From assembly GCA_002395925.1 (NCBI GenBank), contig DGVM01000191.1, forward strand, positions 18,800 through 82,799: a DNA stretch of 64,000 nucleotides. The letters run 5' to 3'. The notes under the pieces are model-generated. The model made no database searches. It had not been told where the DNA came from and was given only the letters and a program-made list of their open reading frames with translations. A program made the translations under genes and the position numbers. Shown here in pieces: positions 9,356-17,194 of this stretch. Positions within the stretch are counted from its first letter, which is position 1. Each line of letters starts with the position of its first letter. Source of the DNA: Bacteroidales bacterium UBA4284 (GTDB lineage: Bacteria > Bacteroidota > Bacteroidia > Bacteroidales > UBA932).

Positions 9356-9991
9356 TTGAGAATAGGAATCAAACATACGACCCGGATACTGGCAGGCGTG
9401 CTTGCGCTTGCCAGTATTGTCGTTTCCTGCGGCGGAGGATTGGGCACCGCCGACAACCTCGACCTTTCTAAAACCCCGGTCCAGACGCTCCACGACATGT
9501 TTTCAGTCCAGACCAAGAACGGAAAGGTGGAGATGCGTTTCGAGGCTCCGGTCATGGAGACCTACGACAACGACTCCGTCAAGCTGGACCTGTTTCCAAA
9601 GGGACTCTCGGTGTATTCCTACAACGAAGAGGGGTTGTTGGAGAGCGTGATCTTCTCCGACAACGCAAGGCATGAGGTGGACAAGACAGGCAAGAAGAGC
9701 GACGTCTGGTCGGCATACGGCAACGTGCTCATCAACAATGTTATAAAGCGTGAAGCCATGGAGACCGACACCATCTATTGGGACGAAACGCGCAAGGAGA
9801 TTTACACCGACTGCTACGTCAAGATGTATTCCCCCGACGGTTTCATGCAGGGATACGGCATGCGTTCCGACGATCACGCCCGCAATTCCATACTCCACCG
9901 GCCGTTCAACAGTTATGCGGTTCCGGAGAAGGATTCCTTGCTTGTTGTGGTTGATTCTGTGAATTTTATTGGTGCTTTCCCAAAAAATTAG
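9356..9991 (+). CDS. lptC: LptC-like LPS export lipoprotein
   Basis: 211 residues. LptC is the bitopic periplasmic component that passes lipopolysaccharide from LptBFG to LptA. A lipobox signal (LASIVVSC) suggests a lipidated N-terminus rather than a plain anchor. The beta-jellyroll repeat pattern is seen in KVEMRFEAPVMETYDND, LDLFPKGLSVYSYNEEG, SDNARHEVDKTGKKSDVW and the conserved YGNVLINN ... METDTIYWDETRKEIYTD segment. The start is a TTG one base after the previous stop; no ATG fits the signal peptide. The Bacteroides order has a hemolysin/GldE-like gene between lptC and ppiD; it is missing here. Confidence 0.85.
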   Translation: MRIGIKHTTRILAGVLALASIVVSCGGGLGTADNLDLSKTPVQTLHDMFSVQTKNGKVEMRFEAPVMETYDNDSVKLDLFPKGLSVYSYNEEGLLESVIFSDNARHEVDKTGKKSDVWSAYGNVLINNVIKREAMETDTIYWDETRKEIYTDCYVKMYSPDGFMQGYGMRSDDHARNSILHRPFNSYAVPEKDSLLVVVDSVNFIGAFPKN

Positions 9992-10007
9992 TAAATTCGC
10001 GGCCCGT

Positions 10008-10015
10008 TACTTTTG
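10008..10015 (+). promoter_or_regulatory. -7 promoter box of ppiD
   Basis: TACTTTTG, a TAnnTTTG match, lies 27 bases before the ppiD ATG, in the gap after lptC. It suggests an extra promoter for the foldase gene. Confidence 0.4.
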
Positions 10016-10042
10016 AAAGAAAAAATTAAAAGATAAAACACA

Positions 10043-12133
10043 ATGGCGGTTCTTCAGAAAATTCGCGTAAAATTCGGCCTTGCGATATCCATCATCATCG
10101 CATTGGCCCTCCTCTCATTCATCATCGATCCCGGAACCCTCGAGTCCGCACTCAATGGCATGTCCAGCAAGTACGATGTCGGCCGCATCGCCGGCAAGCG
10201 CGTGTCTTACACGGATTTCCAGGAAAATGTCGACCGTTTCACCACCATCCAGCAGGTTGCTACCGGCTCCAGCGTCACCAATGAACAGGCCCAGCAGCAG
10301 ATCCGCAACGCCGCATGGCAGGACTATCTCGACCGCTACATGTTCATCGAGAACGCCAAGAAGGCAGGCATCCGTGTCGGTAGCGACGAGGTAGTTGACC
10401 TTACCACCGGCAACAATATCTCTCCCGTTCTTGCTCAGAACCGCGCATTCGCAGACGAGACCGGCAACTATTCCCCCGATCTTCTCCGCGAGTTCGTACA
10501 GAACGTGAACGCCGACCAGAGCGGCAGCCTCAAGACTTTCTGGAATTACCTCCAGAACACCGTCCTTACCCAGAAATATTACGAGAAGTACAATTCTCTC
10601 TTCTCTTCAGCCGCTTACATGCCCCAGGTCATCACCGACCGTGCAGTAGCCGAGGGCAACACCACTTTCGACCTCGAGTACGTAATGGTTCCCTTCAACT
10701 ACAACGACTCCACGGTAAAGGTTTCCAGCCAGGACATCCAGAAGTACTATAACTCCCACAAAGAGAACTATAAGCAGGCCGCCGGCCGCGACATCGAGTA
10801 CGTAGTGTACGAGGTTGTTCCTTCCGAGCAGGACATCGAGGCCACCAGCGACGAAATGGAGGCTCTCCTTCCCGAGTTTGCAGCTACCGGCAACATGAAG
10901 GCATTCCTTCTGCGCAACTCCGAGCAGGCTCTTTCCGAGCACTGGTACAAGCAGGGCGAGCTCCGCACCGTTTCTTCCGAGGTCGATGACTTCGTATTCA
11001 GCGGCGCATCCGGCATCTCTCCCGTTTACAAGAACGGCGACGTATTCCGCAGCGTCAAGGTCATGGGCAGCGCCATGGTACCCGATTCCGTTTACGTCAA
11101 GCACATCCTTCTCCAGGGAGCAAATTCCCGTCACCTTGCCGACAGCCTCTGCGGCGTAGTGGCAAAGGGCGGCAACTTCGCAAGCCTTGCCGCACTTTAC
11201 TCCGTTGACCAGAACTCTGCAGACGGCGGCGAACTCGGCAACCTCGGCTGGTTCACCCAGACCTACACCATCCCCGGTTTCGAGGGTTGCGTAACCGCAG
11301 ATCTTAACAAGCCCTTCGTACTCGATACCCAGTACGGCAGCCATGTTGTCGTCGTAACCAAGCGCACCAAGCCCGTCGCCAAGAAGCAGGTGGCCATCCT
11401 CGAGAAGACATCCCTTGCCAGTAAGGAAACCTTCAACAGCTTCTATTCCCAGGCCAACCGCTTCGCCACTATCGCCGGCGGTACCTACGAGGGCTACAAG
11501 AGGGCCATCGATTCCACCGGTGTCTATTCTCACGTCATGAACAACGTGACCGAGGCCACTGCCAACTACGGTTCCGTGAGCCAGGCCAAGGAAATCACCC
11601 GCTGGGTCTATGACGCCAAGAAGGGCAAGGCATCCAATATCATCACCGTCAACAACAACTTCTTCTTCGTAGTCGCCCTCAAGGATATCCGCAACGAGGG
11701 TTACAAGAGCGTCAGCGAGGCTTCCGCCGCCATCAGCGACATCCTGCGCACCGAGCAGCTCCAGGCTAAGACCTGCGAGGAAGTGGCCGCCAAGATCCAG
11801 GGCCTCCAGAGCCTCGAGGAAATCGAGACCAAGCTTGGAGTACAGGGTTCTTCCGCAGAGGGCGTCTCCTTCTCTTCCATGAGCCGCTCCACCGTCGAGC
11901 CTGCCCTTATCGGTGCTGCATCCGTTGCACCCGAGGGCCAGATCTGCGGTCCCGTTGCCGGTCAGTTCTGCGTGTATGTATTCAAGGTAGGCAACCGCCA
12001 GACCGGTTCCTTCTACACCGCAGAAGATGCCCGCGACAACGAGCTCCAGAAGGCACGTTACTCCACTCAGATGGTAATTCCCGAAATGATGAAGAAAGCC
12101 GACGTCAAAGACAACCGCGCCCGCTTCTTCTAG
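10043..12133 (+). CDS. ppiD: PpiD-like membrane-anchored peptidyl-prolyl isomerase
   Basis: 696-residue envelope foldase. One N-terminal transmembrane segment (FGLAISIIIALALLSFIID, about 12-30) anchors a SurA_N-like chaperone domain with GRIAGKRVSYTDFQENVDRF. The parvulin rotamase domain spans about 349-445 (YVKHILLQG ... GGELGNLGWF ... YGSHVVVVTKR). A second, degenerate PPIase-like region follows to the C-terminus. The gene uses almost exclusively C-ending and G-ending codons, more strictly than its neighbours, which fits strong expression. It ends the envelope cluster and is followed by a strong terminator. Confidence 0.93.
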   Translation: MAVLQKIRVKFGLAISIIIALALLSFIIDPGTLESALNGMSSKYDVGRIAGKRVSYTDFQENVDRFTTIQQVATGSSVTNEQAQQQIRNAAWQDYLDRYMFIENAKKAGIRVGSDEVVDLTTGNNISPVLAQNRAFADETGNYSPDLLREFVQNVNADQSGSLKTFWNYLQNTVLTQKYYEKYNSLFSSAAYMPQVITDRAVAEGNTTFDLEYVMVPFNYNDSTVKVSSQDIQKYYNSHKENYKQAAGRDIEYVVYEVVPSEQDIEATSDEMEALLPEFAATGNMKAFLLRNSEQALSEHWYKQGELRTVSSEVDDFVFSGASGISPVYKNGDVFRSVKVMGSAMVPDSVYVKHILLQGANSRHLADSLCGVVAKGGNFASLAALYSVDQNSADGGELGNLGWFTQTYTIPGFEGCVTADLNKPFVLDTQYGSHVVVVTKRTKPVAKKQVAILEKTSLASKETFNSFYSQANRFATIAGGTYEGYKRAIDSTGVYSHVMNNVTEATANYGSVSQAKEITRWVYDAKKGKASNIITVNNNFFFVVALKDIRNEGYKSVSEASAAISDILRTEQLQAKTCEEVAAKIQGLQSLEEIETKLGVQGSSAEGVSFSSMSRSTVEPALIGAASVAPEGQICGPVAGQFCVYVFKVGNRQTGSFYTAEDARDNELQKARYSTQMVIPEMMKKADVKDNRARFF

Positions 12134-12156
12134 GAAATACACTTATTCAATTATCG

Positions 12157-12195
12157 TCAGGGTGTCTGGTTTTTCCGGACATCCTGATTTTTTTT
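12157..12195 (+). terminator. Rho-independent terminator after ppiD
   Basis: TCAGGGTGTCTGG (12157-12169), a T5 loop, then CCGGACATCCTGA (12175-12187) form a 13 bp stem with two G-U pairs, followed by eight T (12188-12195). It closes the mfd-to-ppiD block and separates it from the AT-richer accessory segment. Confidence 0.85.
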
Positions 12196-12283
12196 AGCTG
12201 CTCAAATCACCAAGAAATGGCCGCAGCTTGCCACAACTTTTAGTGGATAGCAATGAATTATCTTAGTTGTTGTATCAATAAAA

Positions 12284-12547
12284 ATGAGTAACTTGCAGCC
12301 GCAAACGGAATTATTTATGGAACAAACCTATCCCATACGCGACAAAATAGAATACATTATCGCCTTTGTCAATGAGTTTGGTCAACGATTCGGACTTACT
12401 GATTCTCAGGCATATCGTTATCTCAAGACCTATGATGCCATTTCTGCTATCGACCAATACTACGGAGCTCTGCATACGCAGGACTTCCGGGGCAATGTTG
12501 AGGATGTAGCTACCTACTGTAGACGGATGGGAGGCCGGTTAAGATGA
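12284..12547 (+). CDS. DUF3791-type small protein, candidate antitoxin
   Basis: 87 residues from the first ATG; an internal ATG at 12317 (MEQTYPIRDKIEYI) gives 76 residues, closer to the usual family size. The pattern (IEYIIAFVNEFGQRFGLT ... YLKTYDAISAIDQYYGALHT ... VEDVATYCRRMGG) matches DUF3791, an all-helical family found next to DUF3990 genes. Its stop overlaps the next start in an ATGA (12544-12547), which indicates translational coupling. An antitoxin or immunity role is inferred from size and arrangement. Confidence 0.75.
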   Translation: MSNLQPQTELFMEQTYPIRDKIEYIIAFVNEFGQRFGLTDSQAYRYLKTYDAISAIDQYYGALHTQDFRGNVEDVATYCRRMGGRLR

Positions 12548-13020
12548 TTCTATATCACGGTTCCAATATCTCCATTGAGAAGATAGATCTTACGGCATCT
12601 CGTCCTGGCAAAGATTTCGGAAGAGGGTTTTACCTCTCTGCAGAAAAGGAACAGGCGATGGAACTGGCAACAAGCAAAGTAAAGTTTTTGGGAGGAGAAC
12701 CTTTCGTCACTGCCTTTGAGTTTGATGAATCGGCTTTGTCCAATGGTCAGTTGAAGGTTAAAATCTTTGACAGCTATAGTGAGGAATGGGCACAGTTCGT
12801 TTACGACAACCGCGAAAACTTCTCAGATACTCAGCTTCACGATTTCGACATTATATATGGTCCCATTGCCAATGATAATGTCGGCGCCCAGATTCGTGCA
12901 TTCAAGGGTGGGAACATCACCCTGGAGGAATTACTCCATCGCATCAAATTTATCAAGGGCATTACCTTCCAGTATTTCTTTGGTACGGAAGCCGCCATTG
13001 AAACCCTTCGCTTGATATGA
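12544..13020 (+). CDS. DUF3990 protein, ADP-ribosyltransferase-like, candidate toxin
   Basis: 158 residues. The N-terminus ILYHGSN (His5), the GRGFYLS loop (Tyr30) followed by helix AMELATSK, and the C-terminal QYFFGTE (Gln143, Glu149) line up with the H-Y-[E/Q] core of ADP-ribosyltransferase folds. DUF3990 is an uncharacterised family that I place near this clan from the motif order. The middle (WAQFVYDNRE, DFDIIYGPIANDNVGAQIRAF) is typical of the family. It sits between two small genes and overlaps both by ATGA (12544-12547 and 13017-13020), as toxin-antitoxin operons do. The target is unknown. Confidence 0.8.
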   Translation: MILYHGSNISIEKIDLTASRPGKDFGRGFYLSAEKEQAMELATSKVKFLGGEPFVTAFEFDESALSNGQLKVKIFDSYSEEWAQFVYDNRENFSDTQLHDFDIIYGPIANDNVGAQIRAFKGGNITLEELLHRIKFIKGITFQYFFGTEAAIETLRLI

Positions 13021-13235
13021 GTGAGCATTTTCAATATCTCAAAGAGGGCTTGGTCGCCGACCTGGTTAGCAGGGTGATGGAAGATTATCACCTTGATATG
13101 AAGAAAGCGCTTGATGTCGTATATTCATCTGTTCTTTTCGAGAAGCTTTCGGATCCGGAGACAGGATTATATAAAGAGGGTCCCGCCTACGTGTATTCCT
13201 TCTTGAAGGACGAACTTGCGTTGGGACGGCTATAG
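13017..13235 (+). CDS. Small helical protein, third gene of the DUF3791/DUF3990 cassette
   Basis: 72 acidic, helical residues (MSEHFQYLKEGLVADLVSR ... ALDVVYSSVLFEKLSDPETGLYKEGPAYVYSFLKDELALG). Small proteins with the pattern TGLYxEGPAYVYxxLKxE recur beside DUF3990 genes in gut bacteria and have no assigned function that I know of. The start overlaps the DUF3990 stop by four bases. It could be a second antitoxin component or an adaptor. Confidence 0.7.
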   Translation: MSEHFQYLKEGLVADLVSRVMEDYHLDMKKALDVVYSSVLFEKLSDPETGLYKEGPAYVYSFLKDELALGRL

Positions 13236-13254
13236 ATGTCTTTTGGTTATATAT

Positions 13255-14943
13255 ATGAAGGTCATCTACCGCATATTGTTTCCCGCAGTACTGGCTTTGA
13301 CGTTATTCTCTTGTGAGAATAGGCAGGTTGGTGCCCTTCTTGACAATGTTGAGACACTCATACAAGAGCATCCAGACAGTTCTTTGTCTATTCTGGAATC
13401 CATGGCAGAGGATGCTCTTAGTTCACGGGAACTTAAAGCCAGGCATTCACTATTATACGCAACCGCACTCGACAAGTGCTATGTAGATACTACTGATTTA
13501 GGCATCGTCCTTCCGGCATTTGATTATTATTCAAAGCATGGCACCCCTATCCAAAAAATGAGAACTTATTTCTATCAGGGGCGCATTTATGCTAATAGAG
13601 GCGAGGATGATAAGGCTTTACACTATTATCTGCTAGCACTTGAAGATTCTTCGCGTGTTGATGATAATCATTACAAAGAACTGGTTAATTCTGCAATTTC
13701 TGATGTCTTTTCAAGAAGCCATTATAGAGAGTTGGAATTGCAGTATGCTCAAGATGCGTTGAGGTATGCACGTCTTGCTTGTGATTCTATCGGCGTCTGG
13801 GCAATTACAGGTTTTATTGCTTCTGCTTATGGGAATCTGGGGCTATGGAATGAATCTGAAGATGCTTACCAACAGTTTTTTCAGATGCCTATTTCTGATT
13901 CTTTGGCTTATTATCGGAGAAGAGTAAACTATGCAAAGGATCTTTTGCGGTTTCCGGAATCAAATCCTCAGATGAGTGTGGAACTATTAGCGGATGTTGC
14001 TAACAGATATCCTAAGGCGATGGGCGTTGAGGCATATTGCATCTATGCTTTTGCTCAGCAGAAGCTAGGGCATGAGACGGTTGCTAATGGAATTCTTTCC
14101 CAACTTGAGTCCTTGAATCTGCAACAAGATGTCGTGAAATTATGGCGCTATAGAATATATAGGGAGCAGGGTAAATATGACCTGGCTATCGCTGATTTGG
14201 AGCAATCTGTATTAGTTCAGGATTCTATCGTTCTATCTGTGTTAAGGCAGTCTTTGATTCAGTCACAGCATGATTATCTCAAGTCAGAGACACTTGTGCT
14301 CAAAAAAGAAAACGAACTTGAGAAGCAACGTATTGCCCTTATCTCGGTTGTTTCTCTGGTAATACTGGTGTTGTTTGCATTACTGTACTTTAAGAGGAAA
14401 ACTGTTATGGGGAAGAAGATTGAAGAATTATCGGCATTGCAACGGGAGTCCCAGCAGATGCTTGACCTTCAAAGCGCACAAACTGCATCTGCAAATGCTC
14501 AACTTGCCCATAAGGAAGCGGATCTTTTTTCTCTACGCAAACAATTTGCTTCTATGTACAAGGCGCAGTATAAGACACTGAACGATCTCTGCGCTGCTTA
14601 TCTATCACCAATCAAGAAGGACAGAAAAGATGTCATTTATGATGAGGTGATGAGCCAATTGAACGACATCGTCAATGATGATGATTCGCAGAACCGGTTT
14701 ATGTCCACGGTAAATGCTTCTTTGAATGGAATCATGGATAAATTGCATGTGGATTTGCCAAAACACAAGGAGCAGGATTTCCGTTTCTTGATGTATATCA
14801 TTGTCGGTTTTGATGCTACGACAATCTCCTGCTTGACTGATTATTCTATTGGGACCGTTTACACGAAGAAGAATCGTCTTAAAGGGGAAATATCAGCGTT
14901 GAACTCGCCATATCGGGATTTTTATCTTGAATACATTGGCTAA
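13255..14943 (+). CDS. Membrane-anchored TPR regulator with C-terminal HTH
   Basis: 562 residues from the ATG at 13255. This start is chosen over one at 13216 because it gives a lipobox signal (ILFPAVLALTLFSC) and removes an overlap. TPR-like helices fill the periplasmic part (YYSKHGTPIQKMRTYFYQGRI, DKALHYYLLALEDS). A transmembrane segment (LISVVSLVILVLFALLYF, around 345-363) is followed by a coiled coil and a cytoplasmic helical domain ending in a LuxR-like HTH (LTDYSIGTVYTKKNRLKGEI). The architecture matches Bacteroidota one-component regulators such as the 45.5 kb gene. Its low GC resembles its neighbours at 12-17 kb. The target is unknown; it may control the secreted proteins just downstream. 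Confidence 0.75.
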   Translation: MKVIYRILFPAVLALTLFSCENRQVGALLDNVETLIQEHPDSSLSILESMAEDALSSRELKARHSLLYATALDKCYVDTTDLGIVLPAFDYYSKHGTPIQKMRTYFYQGRIYANRGEDDKALHYYLLALEDSSRVDDNHYKELVNSAISDVFSRSHYRELELQYAQDALRYARLACDSIGVWAITGFIASAYGNLGLWNESEDAYQQFFQMPISDSLAYYRRRVNYAKDLLRFPESNPQMSVELLADVANRYPKAMGVEAYCIYAFAQQKLGHETVANGILSQLESLNLQQDVVKLWRYRIYREQGKYDLAIADLEQSVLVQDSIVLSVLRQSLIQSQHDYLKSETLVLKKENELEKQRIALISVVSLVILVLFALLYFKRKTVMGKKIEELSALQRESQQMLDLQSAQTASANAQLAHKEADLFSLRKQFASMYKAQYKTLNDLCAAYLSPIKKDRKDVIYDEVMSQLNDIVNDDDSQNRFMSTVNASLNGIMDKLHVDLPKHKEQDFRFLMYIIVGFDATTISCLTDYSIGTVYTKKNRLKGEISALNSPYRDFYLEYIG

Positions 14944-14966
14944 ATACCTGTAAATTAAGGTGTTAT

Positions 14967-14997
14967 CCTTCTGGCTAAAAGCTGGCAGGGTGTTTTT
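14967..14997 (+). terminator. Probable rho-independent terminator
   Basis: A roughly 9 bp imperfect stem (CCTTCTGGCT / AGCTGGCAGG, loop AA, one mismatch and two G-U pairs) ends at 14989 and is followed by GTG and five T, 24 bases after the regulator stop. Confidence 0.45.
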
Positions 14998-15004
14998 ATT
15001 GATT

Positions 15005-15063
15005 ATCAAGCACTTACGGAATCGTTAAGATAATGTTTCTCGGCGTATCTGTAAGTGCTTGAT
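15005..15063. repeat. 13 bp inverted repeat in intergenic gap
   Basis: ATCAAGCACTTAC (15005-15017) and GTAAGTGCTTGAT (15051-15063) are perfect reverse complements, extended inward by about three pairs. There is no T tract, so a simple terminator is unlikely. It lies between the TPR regulator and the small secreted protein gene and could be a protein-binding site or an mRNA structure. Confidence 0.5.
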
Positions 15064-15127
15064 TCTTAGGACATTATCCCCTAGCCTGTTAAGACAGTTA
15101 CATGTCCAATATGGCATCGTTGAGCCG

Positions 15128-15135
15128 TAACTTTG
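15128..15135 (+). promoter_or_regulatory. -7 promoter box of the DUF3244-like gene
   Basis: TAACTTTG matches TAnnTTTG and lies 24 bases before the ATG at 15160. It overlaps a possible TTG start at 15133, which supports the later ATG. Confidence 0.45.
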
Positions 15136-15159
15136 CTACGAAATCAAAATGTCACAGAT

Positions 15160-15537
15160 ATGAAAAAAAATGTTCTTCTTTTGTCCATTTTTCTGTTCTC
15201 GGTAAGCTTATTTGCTGACGAGAACCAGTTTATCCCGATTCATGTCCTGGATGATACAGTCGCAACAAGTCATACTCATAGAAACCTGGACTATGTGCCT
15301 ATGCAAGCGTATTATGATGCTTTTACTTCTTCCGTATGTGTATCTTTCCTTGAAAACCTGGGAAACGTAGATATTTGCGTTGAAAACACTATCTACGGCG
15401 AATATGCAGAATACCATGTGAACTCAGCCTTGGGAGCAATGTTTCTTCCAATTAATGGCAGTGAAGGCTTATATAGAATTACTTTCTCACTGACAAACGG
15501 TGTATGGTATGAAGGATTGTTTGAAATTGAAAATTAA
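15160..15537 (+). CDS. Small secreted DUF3244-like protein
   Basis: 125 residues from the ATG at 15160 with signal peptide MKKNVLLLSIFLFSVSLFA/DEN. The mature part is a single beta-sandwich-like domain: short beta segments SVCVSFLENLGNVDICVEN, YHVNSALGAMFLPI and a C-terminal LYRITFSLTNGVWYEGLFEIEN, the pattern of DUF3244 proteins common in Bacteroides. The role is unknown; they are thought to be periplasmic or surface Ig-like modules. It lies in the AT-rich accessory segment and probably shares its transcript with the next lipoprotein. Confidence 0.65.
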   Translation: MKKNVLLLSIFLFSVSLFADENQFIPIHVLDDTVATSHTHRNLDYVPMQAYYDAFTSSVCVSFLENLGNVDICVENTIYGEYAEYHVNSALGAMFLPINGSEGLYRITFSLTNGVWYEGLFEIEN

Positions 15538-15590
15538 ACAGAGAGGCAAAGCTATAATTGATTTTTAGTGGATACTAATATACAAGAAGC

Positions 15591-17159
15591 ATGAAAAGAA
15601 TATCCTTAGTATTACTTGCATTTGCTGTGCAGTTTGTCATTGCTGGTTGTTCGGCAGAATCATTAGTTGACGACAGGTTGTCCGAGAATAATGAAGACGT
15701 TGATAAAGAGTTGTATCTTAAGGAGTTTGCGATTCTCCTTTCCTCCGCTGTATATAATGAACCAGAATTGCGTTCTTTCCTTAAGACAGAAGCGTTAAAA
15801 CAGGTTGACAACGATTATGACGTTTTCTATCCATGGATAAAGAATGAGTCAGTGGATGGTTCCAGAAGCTTCAGAAACATTCTCAAAGAGTATGATTCCA
15901 AGGGTCTTCTTAAAACAATAGAGGAAAACGTCCCGTTATTGACAATATATATTCCTGATTGGAAGTGGCTGGATTCCAGATGTTTCAGCGTTACTGACTG
16001 GGATGTAAAGGACAACGAGGTTGCTGTTTCCTACAGAACGAAGAAAGCAGATAAACCTCTATTCGGAAACGGCAAACTCCTTGGCACAATTCATAGCGGT
16101 CAATACCTTGACCATCCTGTTCTGATCATAAAACAGAATGAAAGAATAATCTTTTCTGGTATAGAAACCAAAACCGGCGAGAATGCTTATTCATTTGTTG
16201 ATTCTGTGTTTGACGGAATCAATAATCCTGGGACGAAGGGAGCCTTCTATGAAGAAGAATATACGTTCAGCCCGACAGAACCTAATGAATGGTTTTCAGC
16301 GTTTAGTCTTCCGTCCAAGGTGCTAGCCGCTTATATAGAGGCCAATAATGCTGTAAATATGCCCCAAAGAGATTATATTTACTACGATATGACAAGTGTG
16401 AGGGATACCGGAGCTTTGAACATTCATTACAAAGAAAGACTATACCAGTTCAAATTAAACCCTTTAGTAAACCCTTTAGCGAGTGCTTGGTACGACGATC
16501 ATACCGAGCAGGGCACGGATATTGTCCTTAACTATCATAACAGTCCCGGAGTGGTTTTTTCGGAAAGCCAACTGTCTGCTATGGATTGGGCGGAGGGTAA
16601 TCTCGAATTAGTGTTCTATTTCAGAGCAGGAGATATTGCGACCGATAAACATTCTGACGTTTCCGTCGGCCAGGCTTTCACTCCTTCAAAGGTGTTCTAT
16701 AAGTATTATAAGAATCTTTTCGGCACAGTGACATGGCGAAGTTATTATACTGAGCCACAATATCTTGTCCCCAAGTGGATAGCTGTGGATCATGAATTTA
16801 TTACGTGGAATTTAAAGACAGACCCTTACCGCTATACAATCGCAGTGGAAGAACACGATTCCGGGGCTGAAGTTACTAGAACGATGGTCGATTCTTATCA
16901 GTACACAACCAATGTTACCACATCTGTAACGACAGGCGAAGATATCAAATATGGTTATGGAACCGGAATGTCAACAACAGAACTGCATAGTTCTACAATT
17001 ACTGAAACATATACACAAAGCAGCGATAATCTCGGAAGTGTTCTCGTACAGTTCTCGGATCCCGTTGTAGAGGGTAGGAACGCTACTGGAACTCGAGCCA
17101 GGTTGCACGTGTATTCAACAGGCTATGTTGATTTGATAATTGTTCCAAAGAACATTTAA
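15591..17159 (+). CDS. Conserved Bacteroidales lipoprotein of unknown function
   Basis: 522 residues with a lipobox (AFAVQFVIAGC, Cys20). The N-terminal domain has a pattern I associate with an uncharacterised Bacteroides family (AILLSSAVYNEPELRSFLKTEAL, DVFYPWIKNE, LLTIYIPDW). The C-terminal half carries a long Ser/Thr-rich alternating stretch (YQYTTNVTTSVTTGEDIK ... TTELHSSTITETYTQSSDN, about 440-490) flanked by beta segments. Such amphipathic S/T hairpins also occur in aerolysin/ETX-type pore-forming proteins. That similarity is a visual impression, not a family match. The base composition is AT-rich like the adjacent genes. Confidence 0.7.
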   Translation: MKRISLVLLAFAVQFVIAGCSAESLVDDRLSENNEDVDKELYLKEFAILLSSAVYNEPELRSFLKTEALKQVDNDYDVFYPWIKNESVDGSRSFRNILKEYDSKGLLKTIEENVPLLTIYIPDWKWLDSRCFSVTDWDVKDNEVAVSYRTKKADKPLFGNGKLLGTIHSGQYLDHPVLIIKQNERIIFSGIETKTGENAYSFVDSVFDGINNPGTKGAFYEEEYTFSPTEPNEWFSAFSLPSKVLAAYIEANNAVNMPQRDYIYYDMTSVRDTGALNIHYKERLYQFKLNPLVNPLASAWYDDHTEQGTDIVLNYHNSPGVVFSESQLSAMDWAEGNLELVFYFRAGDIATDKHSDVSVGQAFTPSKVFYKYYKNLFGTVTWRSYYTEPQYLVPKWIAVDHEFITWNLKTDPYRYTIAVEEHDSGAEVTRTMVDSYQYTTNVTTSVTTGEDIKYGYGTGMSTTELHSSTITETYTQSSDNLGSVLVQFSDPVVEGRNATGTRARLHVYSTGYVDLIIVPKNI

Positions 17160-17165
17160 TTTCAC

Positions 17166-17173
17166 TACATTTG
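17166..17173 (+). promoter_or_regulatory. -7 promoter box upstream of the 204-aa lipoprotein gene
   Basis: TACATTTG, a full TAnnTTTG match, lies 21 bases before the ATG at 17195. A TTG at 17140-17142 is 23 bases upstream, slightly long for a -33 box. Confidence 0.5.
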
Positions 17174-17194
17174 CATTCGAAATAATCGGAAATT

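Noticed and set aside
10607..12142. 511-codon minus-strand open frame opposite ppiD
   Set aside because: It results from the strict C/G-ending codon use of ppiD, whose parvulin domain is clear on the plus strand.
12238..15574. 12-base string ttttagtggata at 12238-12249 and 15563-15574
   Set aside because: Both copies precede accessory genes but at different distances from starts, with no wider similarity; two copies of an AT-rich 12-mer can occur by chance.
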